A stretch of 58,621 nt of DNA from JAHELQ01 sp965603365. GTDB taxonomy: Bacteria > Acidobacteriota > Aminicenantia > UBA2199. The stretch spans positions 1-58,621 of the forward strand of contig CBFDCR010000030.1 in NCBI GenBank assembly GCA_965603365.1, in the 5' to 3' direction. Made by a program: the position numbers and the translations under genes. Positions 18,868-26,397 of the stretch are shown here, in pieces. The first letter of the stretch is position 1; each line of letters opens with the position of its first letter. Below the pieces are notes generated by a model, which was given only the letters and a program-made list of their open reading frames with translations, was not told the origin of the DNA and ran no database searches.

Positions 18868-19602
18868 TTATTTTCTCTGCATCTCCTCCATGGACATCTT
18901 ATCTTTTTTCTGATAACCCGCTGGTACTGAATAGGCGTTACTGCCGGGCGCCTTTTCGGCGATTTCCAACACTTCGGTTCTGGATTTGATGTCGGCACCC
19001 ATTGCGTTCATGTTCATTTCCATCAGGATCCAATACCCTTGCACTTTTTGCATCTCTTTGACCGCCGCGTCGCTGAGCTGCATCTGGGTTTTCATCATGT
19101 TGCCCAGCATCTTTTCCGCCACCATCTTCCAGTCAAAGGGAACATCCGTTGAGGCAAAGACCTTCATCTTCATCTGCATGCCCATCACATTCATGGTGAC
19201 GTCATAGCCTTTGCAGTTCCAGCTTTTGATTGTTTTGCCTTCCCCCGTGGGTTTCACGGTGACGGTAATCGAACTCATCATGCCCTTCATCATGCCGGCC
19301 ATCTGTTCCGGCATATACGCGGTCATATCCACCGGCATCGTCATGGGAATATAGGTTTTGGAGCCGTGGTTAACCATGTACATGATCTTTTTGTCCATGT
19401 CCATGATCATGGACACGGCAGTGCTGTGCATGGCCATTTTGTTTTTGCCGATCCAGTACTCCTGCACTTCATCCTTTGCCGGCTGGGATTGGCCCATCAT
19501 GGTCACCGGATCGGTATGCTGGTTCTGTTTGATATAGATATCCGCATTGAGCCAGGCGACCGATATCAATACAATACTTAAAACAATCACTAATTTTTTC
19601 AT
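18868..19602 (-). CDS. Secreted Met-rich DUF4412 protein
   Basis: 244 aa with a clear signal peptide (MKKLVIVLSIVLISVAWLNA). The body fits DUF4412: EYWIGKNKMAM, a strand with MDMDKKIMYMVNHGSKTY, and KGYDVTMNVMGMQMKMKV. It is exceptionally rich in Met, especially around 75-115 and 150-215. Met clusters can bind Cu(I) or withstand oxidation, but no metal function is shown. GGAGGAGA precedes the ATG and a strong promoter lies at 19646-19674. Single gene, presumably periplasmic. Confidence 0.75.
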   Translation of the reverse strand: MKKLVIVLSIVLISVAWLNADIYIKQNQHTDPVTMMGQSQPAKDEVQEYWIGKNKMAMHSTAVSMIMDMDKKIMYMVNHGSKTYIPMTMPVDMTAYMPEQMAGMMKGMMSSITVTVKPTGEGKTIKSWNCKGYDVTMNVMGMQMKMKVFASTDVPFDWKMVAEKMLGNMMKTQMQLSDAAVKEMQKVQGYWILMEMNMNAMGADIKSRTEVLEIAEKAPGSNAYSVPAGYQKKDKMSMEEMQRK

Positions 19603-19645
19603 GTCTCCTCCAATGGACGTGAATTTGATTTATTTTGAAAATCAT

Positions 19646-19674
19646 ATAGTATATTTTTCGCCAGCAATTGTCAA
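19646..19674 (-). promoter_or_regulatory. Promoter of the DUF4412 gene
   Basis: On the minus strand TTGACA (19669-19674), 17 bp, TACTAT (19646-19651), about 40 bp upstream of the ATG. Both boxes are near consensus. Confidence 0.65.
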
Positions 19675-20220
19675 GACAAAAATTAACTGGAGTTACTCTA
19701 AAAAAAAATTCAATCTCCGGAAATAGTCAATGTCCCACTCACTTTTCGATTGTCCCCAATTTTCCAATTTATCCGATTAGGAGTAACTTTTCACTCTTTG
19801 TTGGTCGTTAAGGTAAGATATATTTAAATTTTTTGACGGTACGATTTGGGGTCAGGCCAGATTGTAGAAAAACGCCTTGCCAAAACGAGGAGTTATCCAT
19901 CTCCATGATCTGGGCAAGAGATTTGCCTGGGCTTCCGGCAAACAGGAAAATAAAGAGGACAAAGAAGAGGAACCCGAATCAACCCAGGATGGATAAAGTT
20001 TGTCCGATGTCAGACAAAATTTCTCTGACAATCGCTGAGTAAAATTCACTCGGCGTCGAGTAAAAATTACTCGTGAAACCATAAAAAAGTCTGGCCAAAT
20101 TACAGTTCATTTGTCGATAATGATAAAAAAACACTCGATATCGAGTACCATTCATTCATTTGGGAGTCAACAATGCTTACAGGAATCTTCGCCCCGGAAA
20201 CTGAACAGTCAGATTCTAAC
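19675..20220. other. Long intergenic stretch with several palindromes
   Basis: About 550 bp without a credible gene; a 69-codon open frame at 19833-20042 has unlike composition and no ribosome site. It holds TTTGTC/GACAAA arms around 8 bp (19999-20018), and ACTCG-n4-CGAGT palindromes at 20048-20061 and 20133-20146. It is AT-rich around 19690-19830. It may be the remains of a lost gene plus the control region of the next one. Confidence 0.5.
20048..20146. promoter_or_regulatory. Paired ACTCG-n4-CGAGT operator-like palindromes
   Basis: ACTCGGCGTCGAGT at 20048-20061 and ACTCGATATCGAGT (a perfect 14-bp palindrome) at 20133-20146, 85 bp apart, with a half-site ACTCG at 20069. They lie 75-170 bp upstream of the promoter of the membrane-anchored TPR-like gene. 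85 bp is close to eight helical turns. The binding protein is unknown. Confidence 0.45.
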
Positions 20221-20249
20221 TTGACAGGGAGGGTTGAAAATGCTACTAT
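20221..20249 (+). promoter_or_regulatory. Promoter of the membrane-anchored TPR-like gene
   Basis: TTGACA (20221-20226), 17 bp, TACTAT (20244-20249); a TATAAT overlaps 3 bp further on. This position rules out the longer frame that starts at 20173 and supports the ATG at 20275. Confidence 0.65.
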
Positions 20250-20274
20250 AATTTCCTTAAATGAGGTCAATCCA

Positions 20275-20925
20275 ATGAAAAAGAAAGAACGTGCACATTT
20301 AAAGGAAGATCCCTTTCAGAAGTTCATCGAAAAGGTTTTAGGAATCCTGAAAAAATTTAAAAGAGAGCTTATTATAGGCGGTGGGATTGTCGCCGCCGTC
20401 CTGATCGTAATTATTGTGATATCGGTATTCAAAACCCATTCCACCTCGGTGGAAAATCGTCTGTACGCCCAGGGAGTGCGCATCAAAAATAACCCGGACC
20501 TCAGCATCGATGAAAAAATCGGGAAACTGGACCAGTTGAACAACAAAGGCGGCATTTCCGCCGTCAATCAATTATTCCTGGCCAGCCTCTACTTTGAAAA
20601 GGGAGAGATCGAAAAGGCCGACGCCGCACTGAAGGAAGTCCCAGACAGTAAAATCAAAGTCATCGACGACCAGAAGAAATTGATAGAAGCGGATATCTTG
20701 AACGCAACGGGCAAGCAGCGAGAGGCCCTTGACCTACTGAACAAAGTCATGGCCGATACCCAATCGGGCCTGCCTAAGGACTTTTTGCTGATAAAAATTT
20801 CCCGGCTGCAGATCCAGACCGGCCAGAAAAAAGCGGCCGCCGGCAGTCTGCAAAAATTAATAGACGAATTTCCCCAGTCCGTCTACTTCACCGAAGCCCG
20901 CACCCTCTTAGAACAAACCAGATAA
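20275..20925 (+). CDS. Membrane-anchored TPR-like protein (YfgM-type)
   Basis: 216 aa from the ATG at 20275, which has GAGG 10 bp before it and lies just after a good promoter. Residues about 23-45 form one membrane helix (IIGGGIVAAVLIVIIVISVF) preceded by a Lys-rich segment, so the C-terminus is periplasmic. The rest is a TPR-21-like solenoid: ASLYFEKGEIEKADAAL, LLNKVMADTQ, AAAGSLQKLIDEFPQS. The layout resembles YfgM, which assists envelope protein biogenesis, but its usual neighbours (bamB, der) are absent. Function is therefore by analogy only. Confidence 0.7.
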   Translation: MKKKERAHLKEDPFQKFIEKVLGILKKFKRELIIGGGIVAAVLIVIIVISVFKTHSTSVENRLYAQGVRIKNNPDLSIDEKIGKLDQLNNKGGISAVNQLFLASLYFEKGEIEKADAALKEVPDSKIKVIDDQKKLIEADILNATGKQREALDLLNKVMADTQSGLPKDFLLIKISRLQIQTGQKKAAAGSLQKLIDEFPQSVYFTEARTLLEQTR

Positions 20926-20961
20926 TCCGACATTTTCATTAAGGGGCAGTCATATATAATA

Positions 20962-21986
20962 TTGAAAGCAACAAAAAAAATTGACATATTCAAAGAAGAG
21001 AATTGCCGAAATTTTAAATGTAGACCCATCACTCATCACCTACTATGAACAGGGAAAACGGACCCCGACGGTAGGCAAATTAAACCAATTGGCAGAGATC
21101 TTTTCGATCCCGATGGAATGGTTGATAACGGAGAATATCGGTAACATCCAGGTCGTTGCCCGATCTCACGGCAAGGAAACTCCAGCAGATGGTAGCCGAT
21201 TTTATCGAACTATTAAAAAAAACCGGGATGCCGGATTACAAATATAAGGGCCCCCAATATCCCAATAAATCTCCTGTCCCGTCCATTATTCGGGACATAA
21301 AAACACTGCTGCGGCTTGAAGAGGTCGTATGCTATGAACGGCTAAAAGATTCGCTACAATCGGAATTTAGCGTCTACATATTTGAAATCCCCTTTCAAAA
21401 CGAAAGGATTTCCGGCATAACTTTTTTTCGGGACCAGGTTTTCTCTGTTTTTATCAACAAGGGCCATACCAAACAGAGACGGCTCTTTTCAATCGCCCAT
21501 GAACTTGGGCACATCCTTTTTCACGTCCACCAGGAATCCTACCTTATCTCAAGACTGACCTCCACCGACCCACTGGAAAAAGAAGCCAATCAATTTGCCC
21601 AGATGTTTCTGATTTCGGAAACCCAACTAAAAAAACTCATCAGTTCAAAAAAACTTCACCTATTCAGAAGAGAATATATCCAGAGATTAGCTGACTTTTT
21701 CAACGTTTCCCCTGAATCCATTTTCTATACCCTGGCCAAAAAAGGATCGGTGCAGTACAAATGGAAATCCTATAGACCCGACACCGATTACCCCAAAGGT
21801 TACGATAAATCCTGGTCCTACAAGGATTTACCCTGGTTCTATGTGCTGACCTGTTACCTGGCGGTCAGGCAAGATCTAATTTCCACCTCACGCTTCTCAG
21901 AAATGCTCTATACCGATATCCGGACCGCCTCTGAAATTTTCAAAAATATCGAGAAGATTTTCAACCAGGATGACATTGAAAGCTAA
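20962..21986 (+). pseudogene. XRE-family regulator / ImmA-IrrE metallopeptidase, frameshifted
   Basis: Two frames make one recognisable protein. The first (from about 20981 to 21160) is an XRE HTH: SKKRIAEILNVDPSLITYYE and GKRTPTVGKLNQLAEIFSIP. The second (to 21986) starts LTARKLQQMVADFIELLKK and contains the COG2856 peptidase with HELGH (Zn ligands and Glu), then a downstream E in EKEANQFAQMFL. Such fusions act as protease-controlled repressors, as ImmA does on ImmR. Frame changes fall in an A8 run (20973-20980; seven A would join LKATKK to LTYSKK) and near 21160. The peptidase half alone could still be expressed from 21156. The changes may be real decay or sequence errors. Confidence 0.75.
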
Positions 21987-22327
21987 AATCTACTTGCTGG
22001 ACACCATGGTATTGATCAACTTTGCCGAACGTAGATACCAACCGGCTGACCGATCTAATCGACAGGGGATTCGGCAAAGGCGAGCTATTCTCTGCTCTTT
22101 ATTTCATTTCTCAGCAAAACCTAATATTTGTTTCCGATGAAATGGTGGTGCAAAACACATTCAAAAAAAAGTTCAATATTAAACTCACCCGAACATCCGA
22201 TTTGCTGACCCTCCTGGTTGAAAAAGGAGTAATCACCGAAACCCAAAAAGATCAACTATTCAACGAAATGATCCAGAACGGCCTCTGGATAAAAAAATAC
22301 AAAAATCACGGCATTTTTAGAGTGTAG
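21970..22327 (+). pseudogene. PIN-like (DUF3368-type) nuclease, frameshifted
   Basis: An ATG at 21970, overlapping the peptidase stop by 17 bp, starts AKIYLLDTMVLINFA, a typical PIN N-terminus with the first acidic residue. About 15 codons later the similarity moves to the next frame: DTNRLTDLIDRGFGKGELFS, LIFVSDEMVVQNTFKKKF, LLTLLVEKGVI and EMIQNGLWI, the C-terminal pattern of DUF3368 PIN proteins. Removing one C from the GCCG at about 22022 restores a single frame. The 101-aa frame from 22022 lacks the N-terminal catalytic Asp. Paired with the XRE-ImmA/IrrE gene, it looks like a toxin or nuclease with its regulator. Confidence 0.65.
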
Positions 22328-22351
22328 CCCAAAAAAGTTGCGATTTTTGGG
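22328..22351 (+). terminator. Hairpin after the PIN-like gene
   Basis: CCCAAAAA (22328-22335) and TTTTTGGG (22344-22351) form an 8-bp stem with an 8-base loop right after the stop. There is no T-run after it, so termination is only likely. It lies between convergent genes and could serve both. Confidence 0.45.
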
Positions 22352-22396
22352 GAGTATGGTATAATTTAACCGTGGCGGGAGTAATATTAAAGGGAG

Positions 22397-24643
22397 TTAA
22401 TCGGTGTCCAGGACGGTGCGGACTTTTTGGGCTAAGTCGTGGATGGAATAGGGTTTCTGGATAAAATTTATCCCCGGCTCTAAATCACCTTTATGCACAA
22501 TGTGACTGTCTGTATAACCCGAAGTAAAAAGGACTTTAACGGTGGGCACCATCTCTTTTACCCTTTCGGCCACCTCTTTGCCACCCATCTCCGGCATGAC
22601 CATATCGGCAATCAACAAAGCAACCTTCGGTTTTTTTTCTTGCAGCAATCTCAGGGCCTCACTCCCATCCCCCGCCTCCAGTACCTGATATCCAAACGAT
22701 TTGAGGGCATCCCTGGCAAAATCCTTCACCTTATCATCATCTTCAACTATCAAAATGGACTCTGTACCCGTAAGGACTTCATCCTTTACTTTCTTGACAA
22801 CTTTGGCTGAAGGCTTGCCTTTGGCATAGGGCCAATAGATTTTAAAAGTGGTGCCCTTATCGGGTTCACTGTAAACATAAATACAGCCGTTATTTTGTTT
22901 GACAATCCCATACACAGTCGAAAGGCCCAGTCCGGTGCCTTTGTCCTTCTTTTTGGTGGTAAAAAAGGGTTCAAAAACTCTGTTTGCCACTTCCCTGGTC
23001 ATGCCTCTCCCGGTATCACTCACGGCAATGAGAACATGCAGCCCCACATGGCTGCCGGGATGGAATGAGACATAATCCTCATCCAGGTAAAATGCACCGG
23101 TCTCTATTGTAATTTTTTTCTCAAAAGTCTCTTCAGCATTTTCATAAATTGCGTCCCTGGCATTGATAATCAAATTCATGAATATCTGTTCAATCTGCCC
23201 TGGATCTGCCTTTATCGGTGGGAGATCCTGAGCCAATACGGTTCTTATTTTTATATCCTCGCCAATCAATCGAATGAGCATTTGTTCAAGATTGGTAATG
23301 ACTTGATTGACATTTATAATTCTGGGTTCAATAATTTGCAGGCGACTAAAGGCCAGGAGGTGGCGAACCAGATCACAGGCCCTCTCCCCACCATGCAAAA
23401 TCTCCTTTAAGTGTATATTTAGGGAATTCTCTTTTCGGGTACGCCTCATGGCCAATTCGGCATGCCCTTTGATCACCGTCAGAATGTTATTAAAATCATG
23501 GGCCACACCGCCGGCCAACTGGCCGATAGCTTCCATCTTCTGGATCTGGTGCATCCGTCGCTCAAACTGTTTACGCTCGGTAATGTCCCGGATAAATACA
23601 AGATACGCCGCTTCCCCCTGATATGAGATGGTATCGGCATTCATTTCCACCACCACCTCACTTCCATCCTTGCGTCTTAAAACTGTCTCATATATTCGCG
23701 GTCCCCTGCCTCTTTTCATCCGGCGCCTATAACGCTCAACCGCTCTGGACAGCTCATCGGGATGAATATACTCACTGAGGGTCTCTCCAGTAACTTCTTC
23801 GACCGAATAACCGGCTATTTCTGACAGACGAGGGTTCATAAATTTAACGTTACCCTTTTGCACAATTAAAATACCCTCACTGGCACTCTCAACCAGACTT
23901 CGATACTTCTCTTCACTCTCTTTTAATGCCTCTTCTACCAGTTTCTGGCCGGTAATATCCTGAATCATCCCATCCCGATATTTGATCCTGCGATTCCGGT
24001 CATATACCGCCACGGCGGTCACAGAGCACCAAATAGTGGCGCCATTCTTTTTCTTTAATGGGGCCACTTCATTTCGGACGAATTCCTGCTCCAGCATCTT
24101 GTGAGCGAGCCGATCCCTGTCCTCAGGAGCTTGATAGAGGGCTGAAACGTTTAACTGGAGAAGTTCCTCCTTACTTTTATAACCAAACATGTGAGCCAAC
24201 GCCTGGTTCACTTCAATGAACTTACCTTCTTCCTGGGGATCAGTCCGGTAGATCCCCACATTAATGTTTTCGATCAGCGTTCGATATGCCTCTTCGCTTC
24301 TATGTAGCTCTTCTTGCACCCTTTTGGCATCGGCAACCTGTCGGCTCAGGGTCACATTGACTTCTTGAACCCGTTTTAACTTCTTACGGATATTGATCGT
24401 TCTGATCATAAATAACAGAATTATCACCAACAAAATGACTCCAAAAGCCAAAAATTGAAATAATCCTGCCTCCCAAAATGATCGAGCCGAATCCATCGGT
24501 GGTGCCATACTCTGCCCATATAGGCATATATCGGTGAGAAAAGCCACCGGCCCCCATACAAAACAGAGCCTAACACTTTTTTTCAGCGTCACATAACTAG
24601 ATCTCATGTTTCTTCTGTCCAATGCCTCAACTTTCCCATCCAA
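22397..24643 (-). CDS. Membrane PAS-PAS histidine kinase with C-terminal receiver
   Basis: 748 aa from a TTG at 24643, or 736 aa from the ATG at 24607, which I prefer. A short hydrophobic N-terminal segment and a clear membrane helix (AFGVILLVIILLFMI, about 70-90) lead into a coiled coil. Two PAS domains follow (about 115-235 and 240-365, each ending DIT). Then come HisKA with GGVAHDFNNILTVIKG (H-box His), HATPase with NLIINARDAI, DTGRGM and GTGLGLSTV, and a receiver with LIADMVMPEMGG (Asp) and KPYS (Lys). This is the hybrid kinase layout common in Acidobacteria- and Deltaproteobacteria-type genomes; the receiver probably relays to an unlinked protein. A good promoter lies at 24720-24748. Confidence 0.92.
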   Translation of the reverse strand: MDGKVEALDRRNMRSSYVTLKKSVRLCFVWGPVAFLTDICLYGQSMAPPMDSARSFWEAGLFQFLAFGVILLVIILLFMIRTINIRKKLKRVQEVNVTLSRQVADAKRVQEELHRSEEAYRTLIENINVGIYRTDPQEEGKFIEVNQALAHMFGYKSKEELLQLNVSALYQAPEDRDRLAHKMLEQEFVRNEVAPLKKKNGATIWCSVTAVAVYDRNRRIKYRDGMIQDITGQKLVEEALKESEEKYRSLVESASEGILIVQKGNVKFMNPRLSEIAGYSVEEVTGETLSEYIHPDELSRAVERYRRRMKRGRGPRIYETVLRRKDGSEVVVEMNADTISYQGEAAYLVFIRDITERKQFERRMHQIQKMEAIGQLAGGVAHDFNNILTVIKGHAELAMRRTRKENSLNIHLKEILHGGERACDLVRHLLAFSRLQIIEPRIINVNQVITNLEQMLIRLIGEDIKIRTVLAQDLPPIKADPGQIEQIFMNLIINARDAIYENAEETFEKKITIETGAFYLDEDYVSFHPGSHVGLHVLIAVSDTGRGMTREVANRVFEPFFTTKKKDKGTGLGLSTVYGIVKQNNGCIYVYSEPDKGTTFKIYWPYAKGKPSAKVVKKVKDEVLTGTESILIVEDDDKVKDFARDALKSFGYQVLEAGDGSEALRLLQEKKPKVALLIADMVMPEMGGKEVAERVKEMVPTVKVLFTSGYTDSHIVHKGDLEPGINFIQKPYSIHDLAQKVRTVLDTD

Positions 24644-24719
24644 ACCGGATACCGCTTAACCCTTTTCCGCAACTTCATCTGGCCAACATCCACTTCTACA
24701 AAGGGTCTGGAAAATTGTA

Positions 24720-24748
24720 ATTATACCATCATAAATACAATTGTTCAA
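24720..24748 (-). promoter_or_regulatory. Promoter of the PAS hybrid kinase
   Basis: On the minus strand TTGAAC (24743-24748), 17 bp, TATAAT (24720-24725). It is divergent from the TPR gene promoter, with the two -35 boxes about 30 bp apart. Confidence 0.65.
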
Positions 24749-24778
24749 AATTTTCCCCAAACTTTAATGCAGTATTTA

Positions 24779-24807
24779 TTGACATCGTTAGTTTCGTCTG
24801 CTATAAC
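24779..24807 (+). promoter_or_regulatory. Promoter of the TPR gene
   Basis: TTGACA (24779-24784), 17 bp, TATAAC (24802-24807). GTGGAGGT lies shortly before the ATG at 24848. Confidence 0.7.
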
Positions 24808-24847
24808 CTAAAGTGTTATTAATTAAAAAGAGTGGAGGTAGGTAAAA

Positions 24848-25546
24848 ATGAATGAAACATTAGAGGAACATACAGGCCCAGAGGCCCGTCTAAAAGATAG
24901 GATCTACAATTTGAACAATAAAGGACATATTCGGGCGGCCATTGAGGCGTGTAATGAGTATATCCAACTCTACCAGGAGAATTCTTACATCTTCAAGATT
25001 AAAGGGGTATTGCTCTACAAAATTGGAGATATCGACGGGGCTATCGAAAACTTGAAAAAATCCGCTGAGCTAAAACCCGACAGCCCCGAAACCTACTACA
25101 ACCTGGGAGTAAATTACTTTCGGAAGATTCGTTTTACCGAAGCCATCAAAAGCTTTAAGAAATGCCTGGAACTGGATCCCGATTTTAACATGGCCAACTA
25201 CTGGCTGGGATTGGCTTACTACCACAAAGGGGAAGGACGGAAGGCAATCGAATCTTACAAGCGGCTGTTGGAAAAGAAACCCGGGTCCCTGATGGCCCAC
25301 TATCACCTGGGTACGATTTACAATTCTTTAGAAGAATACGAACAGGCCATCCCCCATTTCAAAAAGATCATCGAATTCAATTCCGAAGACGAGGCGGTAT
25401 TATACCACCTGGGGGTCGCCTATTTTAAAACCGGTAAGATCTCCGAAGCCCTGAAAACCTTCCGCAAGGCCATTGAATTAAATCCCGACGACAAACGATC
25501 TAAAAAAATGGTGGACATCCTCCTTAACATCCCCGGCTACGGCTGA
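24848..25546 (+). CDS. Cytoplasmic tetratricopeptide repeat protein
   Basis: 232 aa with five to six canonical TPRs of 34 residues filling about 18-225 (for example SPETYYNLGVNYFRKIRFTE and MANYWLGLAYYHKGEGR). No signal peptide, membrane helix or enzyme motif. It has its own promoter and ribosome site. A 44-bp piece of its coding sequence (25344-25387) recurs at 26151-26194, beyond the gene fragments downstream. A scaffold role is likely; the partner is unknown. Confidence 0.88.
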   Translation: MNETLEEHTGPEARLKDRIYNLNNKGHIRAAIEACNEYIQLYQENSYIFKIKGVLLYKIGDIDGAIENLKKSAELKPDSPETYYNLGVNYFRKIRFTEAIKSFKKCLELDPDFNMANYWLGLAYYHKGEGRKAIESYKRLLEKKPGSLMAHYHLGTIYNSLEEYEQAIPHFKKIIEFNSEDEAVLYHLGVAYFKTGKISEALKTFRKAIELNPDDKRSKKMVDILLNIPGYG

Positions 25547-25589
25547 GAAAAAAAATTTTTATTGTTCGTTTTACGGTTAATGAAGACGA

Positions 25590-25618
25590 TTGACATGAAA
25601 GGTCATTTATACTATATT
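25590..25618 (+). promoter_or_regulatory. Promoter of the hicBA remnant
   Basis: TTGACA (25590-25595), 17 bp, TATATT (25613-25618). The promoter is intact although the genes behind it are not. Confidence 0.6.
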
Positions 25619-25644
25619 AGACGTAATACGAGCCTGGAGATCAT

Positions 25645-25752
25645 ATGAAGATTTCATTCAACATAGAAATCGTAAAGAAGGGAAAGCGGTATATGGCCCG
25701 GGCGCCGGAACTGGATTTCGTTACCCAGGGACCCAACATTGCCAAAGATTAA
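25645..25752 (+). pseudogene. Truncated HicB-type antitoxin
   Basis: 35 codons: MKISFNIEIVKKGKRYMARA then PELDFVTQG, the start of an HicB partial RNase-H fold. The family usually runs 70 residues or more. The frame stops at 25752, where sequence identical in character to a hicA start (PKINPISYQKL) begins, so the middle and end of hicB and the true hicA start have been deleted together. Confidence 0.7.
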
Positions 25753-25927
25753 CCCCATCTCATATCAGAAACTCATAAAAATCTTCCTGAAAGCCGGCTG
25801 CGAATTCAAAAGAAAAAAAGGCTCCCATCATATTTTACGCTGCCCGGGCCTCTTCAAAAAGGCAATCATAGTTAGTCGTTATATAAACAGGGCAAAAAAG
25901 AAGAGCCAAGTAGGTAATGCGCAATAG
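25739..25927 (+). pseudogene. HicA-type toxin remnant
   Basis: 62 codons from a TTG. It shows the HicA core: PISYQKLIKIFLKAGCEF and KKGSHHILRCPG, including the catalytic His in GSHH. The C-terminal half (normally a basic strand and helix ending in a RGTLRAIL-like motif) is replaced by unrelated sequence. The original ATG has become TTG at the hicB junction. Probably inactive. Confidence 0.65.
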
Positions 25928-26150
25928 TCGGTATTTTTACAGAAATTACCTTTTTCCTTAATTTAGCCTGAAGCTGATCCTCTCCTATATCATGAGCAAT
26001 CAATTCTGCTTGCGTTAGTGGATCATTATCAAGATGAGGGTCGGAAATATAATCACTAGCAATACCCAACTCTTCAAGCAAACCTCGCCACGTTGGAATA
26101 CCTGGGGGGAAAGAAATCCCTGAGCTAAAAAACGGCACAAGCGATCCATT
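25872..26150 (-). pseudogene. SIR2-family protein N-terminal fragment
   Basis: On the minus strand, from the junction at 26150, the frame reads GSLVPFFSSGISFPPGIPTW, the nucleotide-binding loop of SIR2-like NADases found in phage-defence proteins (usual form FxGAGIS). LTQAELIAHDIGEDQLQ and PTIAHYLL follow, also typical. The second Gly and Ala of the loop read S-S here. Only about 90 residues remain and no start is evident other than a GTG at 26138. Remnant of a lost defence gene. Confidence 0.6.
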
Positions 26151-26194
26151 AGGCCATCCCCCATTTCAAGAAGATCATCGAATTCAATTCCGAA
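26151..26194 (+). repeat. 44-bp duplicate of the TPR gene interior
   Basis: Matches 25344-25387 at 43 of 44 positions, same orientation. It ends in non-coding sequence. It marks the far edge of the hicBA/SIR2 fragment cluster. Confidence 0.9.
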
Positions 26195-26248
26195 AAGGGG
26201 CCATTTTACAGAAAAATAGGCTGTAAAAATTTTTTTCCTCTTAAACTA

Positions 26249-26277
26249 TTGACAAAAAGATCTTTTTTTTTTAAATT
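26249..26277 (+). promoter_or_regulatory. Promoter of the carboxypeptidase gene
   Basis: TTGACA (26249-26254), 17 bp, TAAATT (26272-26277), about 120 bp upstream of the chosen start. Confidence 0.55.
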
Positions 26278-26397
26278 AAATCGGCATGAGAGATGCAAAA
26301 AGAAAAAAACCCTGGGCCGCCACCGGTCCGAAAGGGATTCTTGTCGATTCGGACTGGCGGTATGCCGGGGAATAAAAAAAATAAAGGAGGAAAGGAC

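Noticed and set aside
19833..20042. 69-codon open frame in the gap before the membrane-anchored TPR-like gene
   Set aside because: No ribosome site, odd composition, and it overlaps operator-like palindromes.
22338..22365. TTGCGA-16-TATAAT promoter on the + strand
   Set aside because: It points into the 3' end of a convergent gene with no + strand gene or RNA behind it; probably a chance match.
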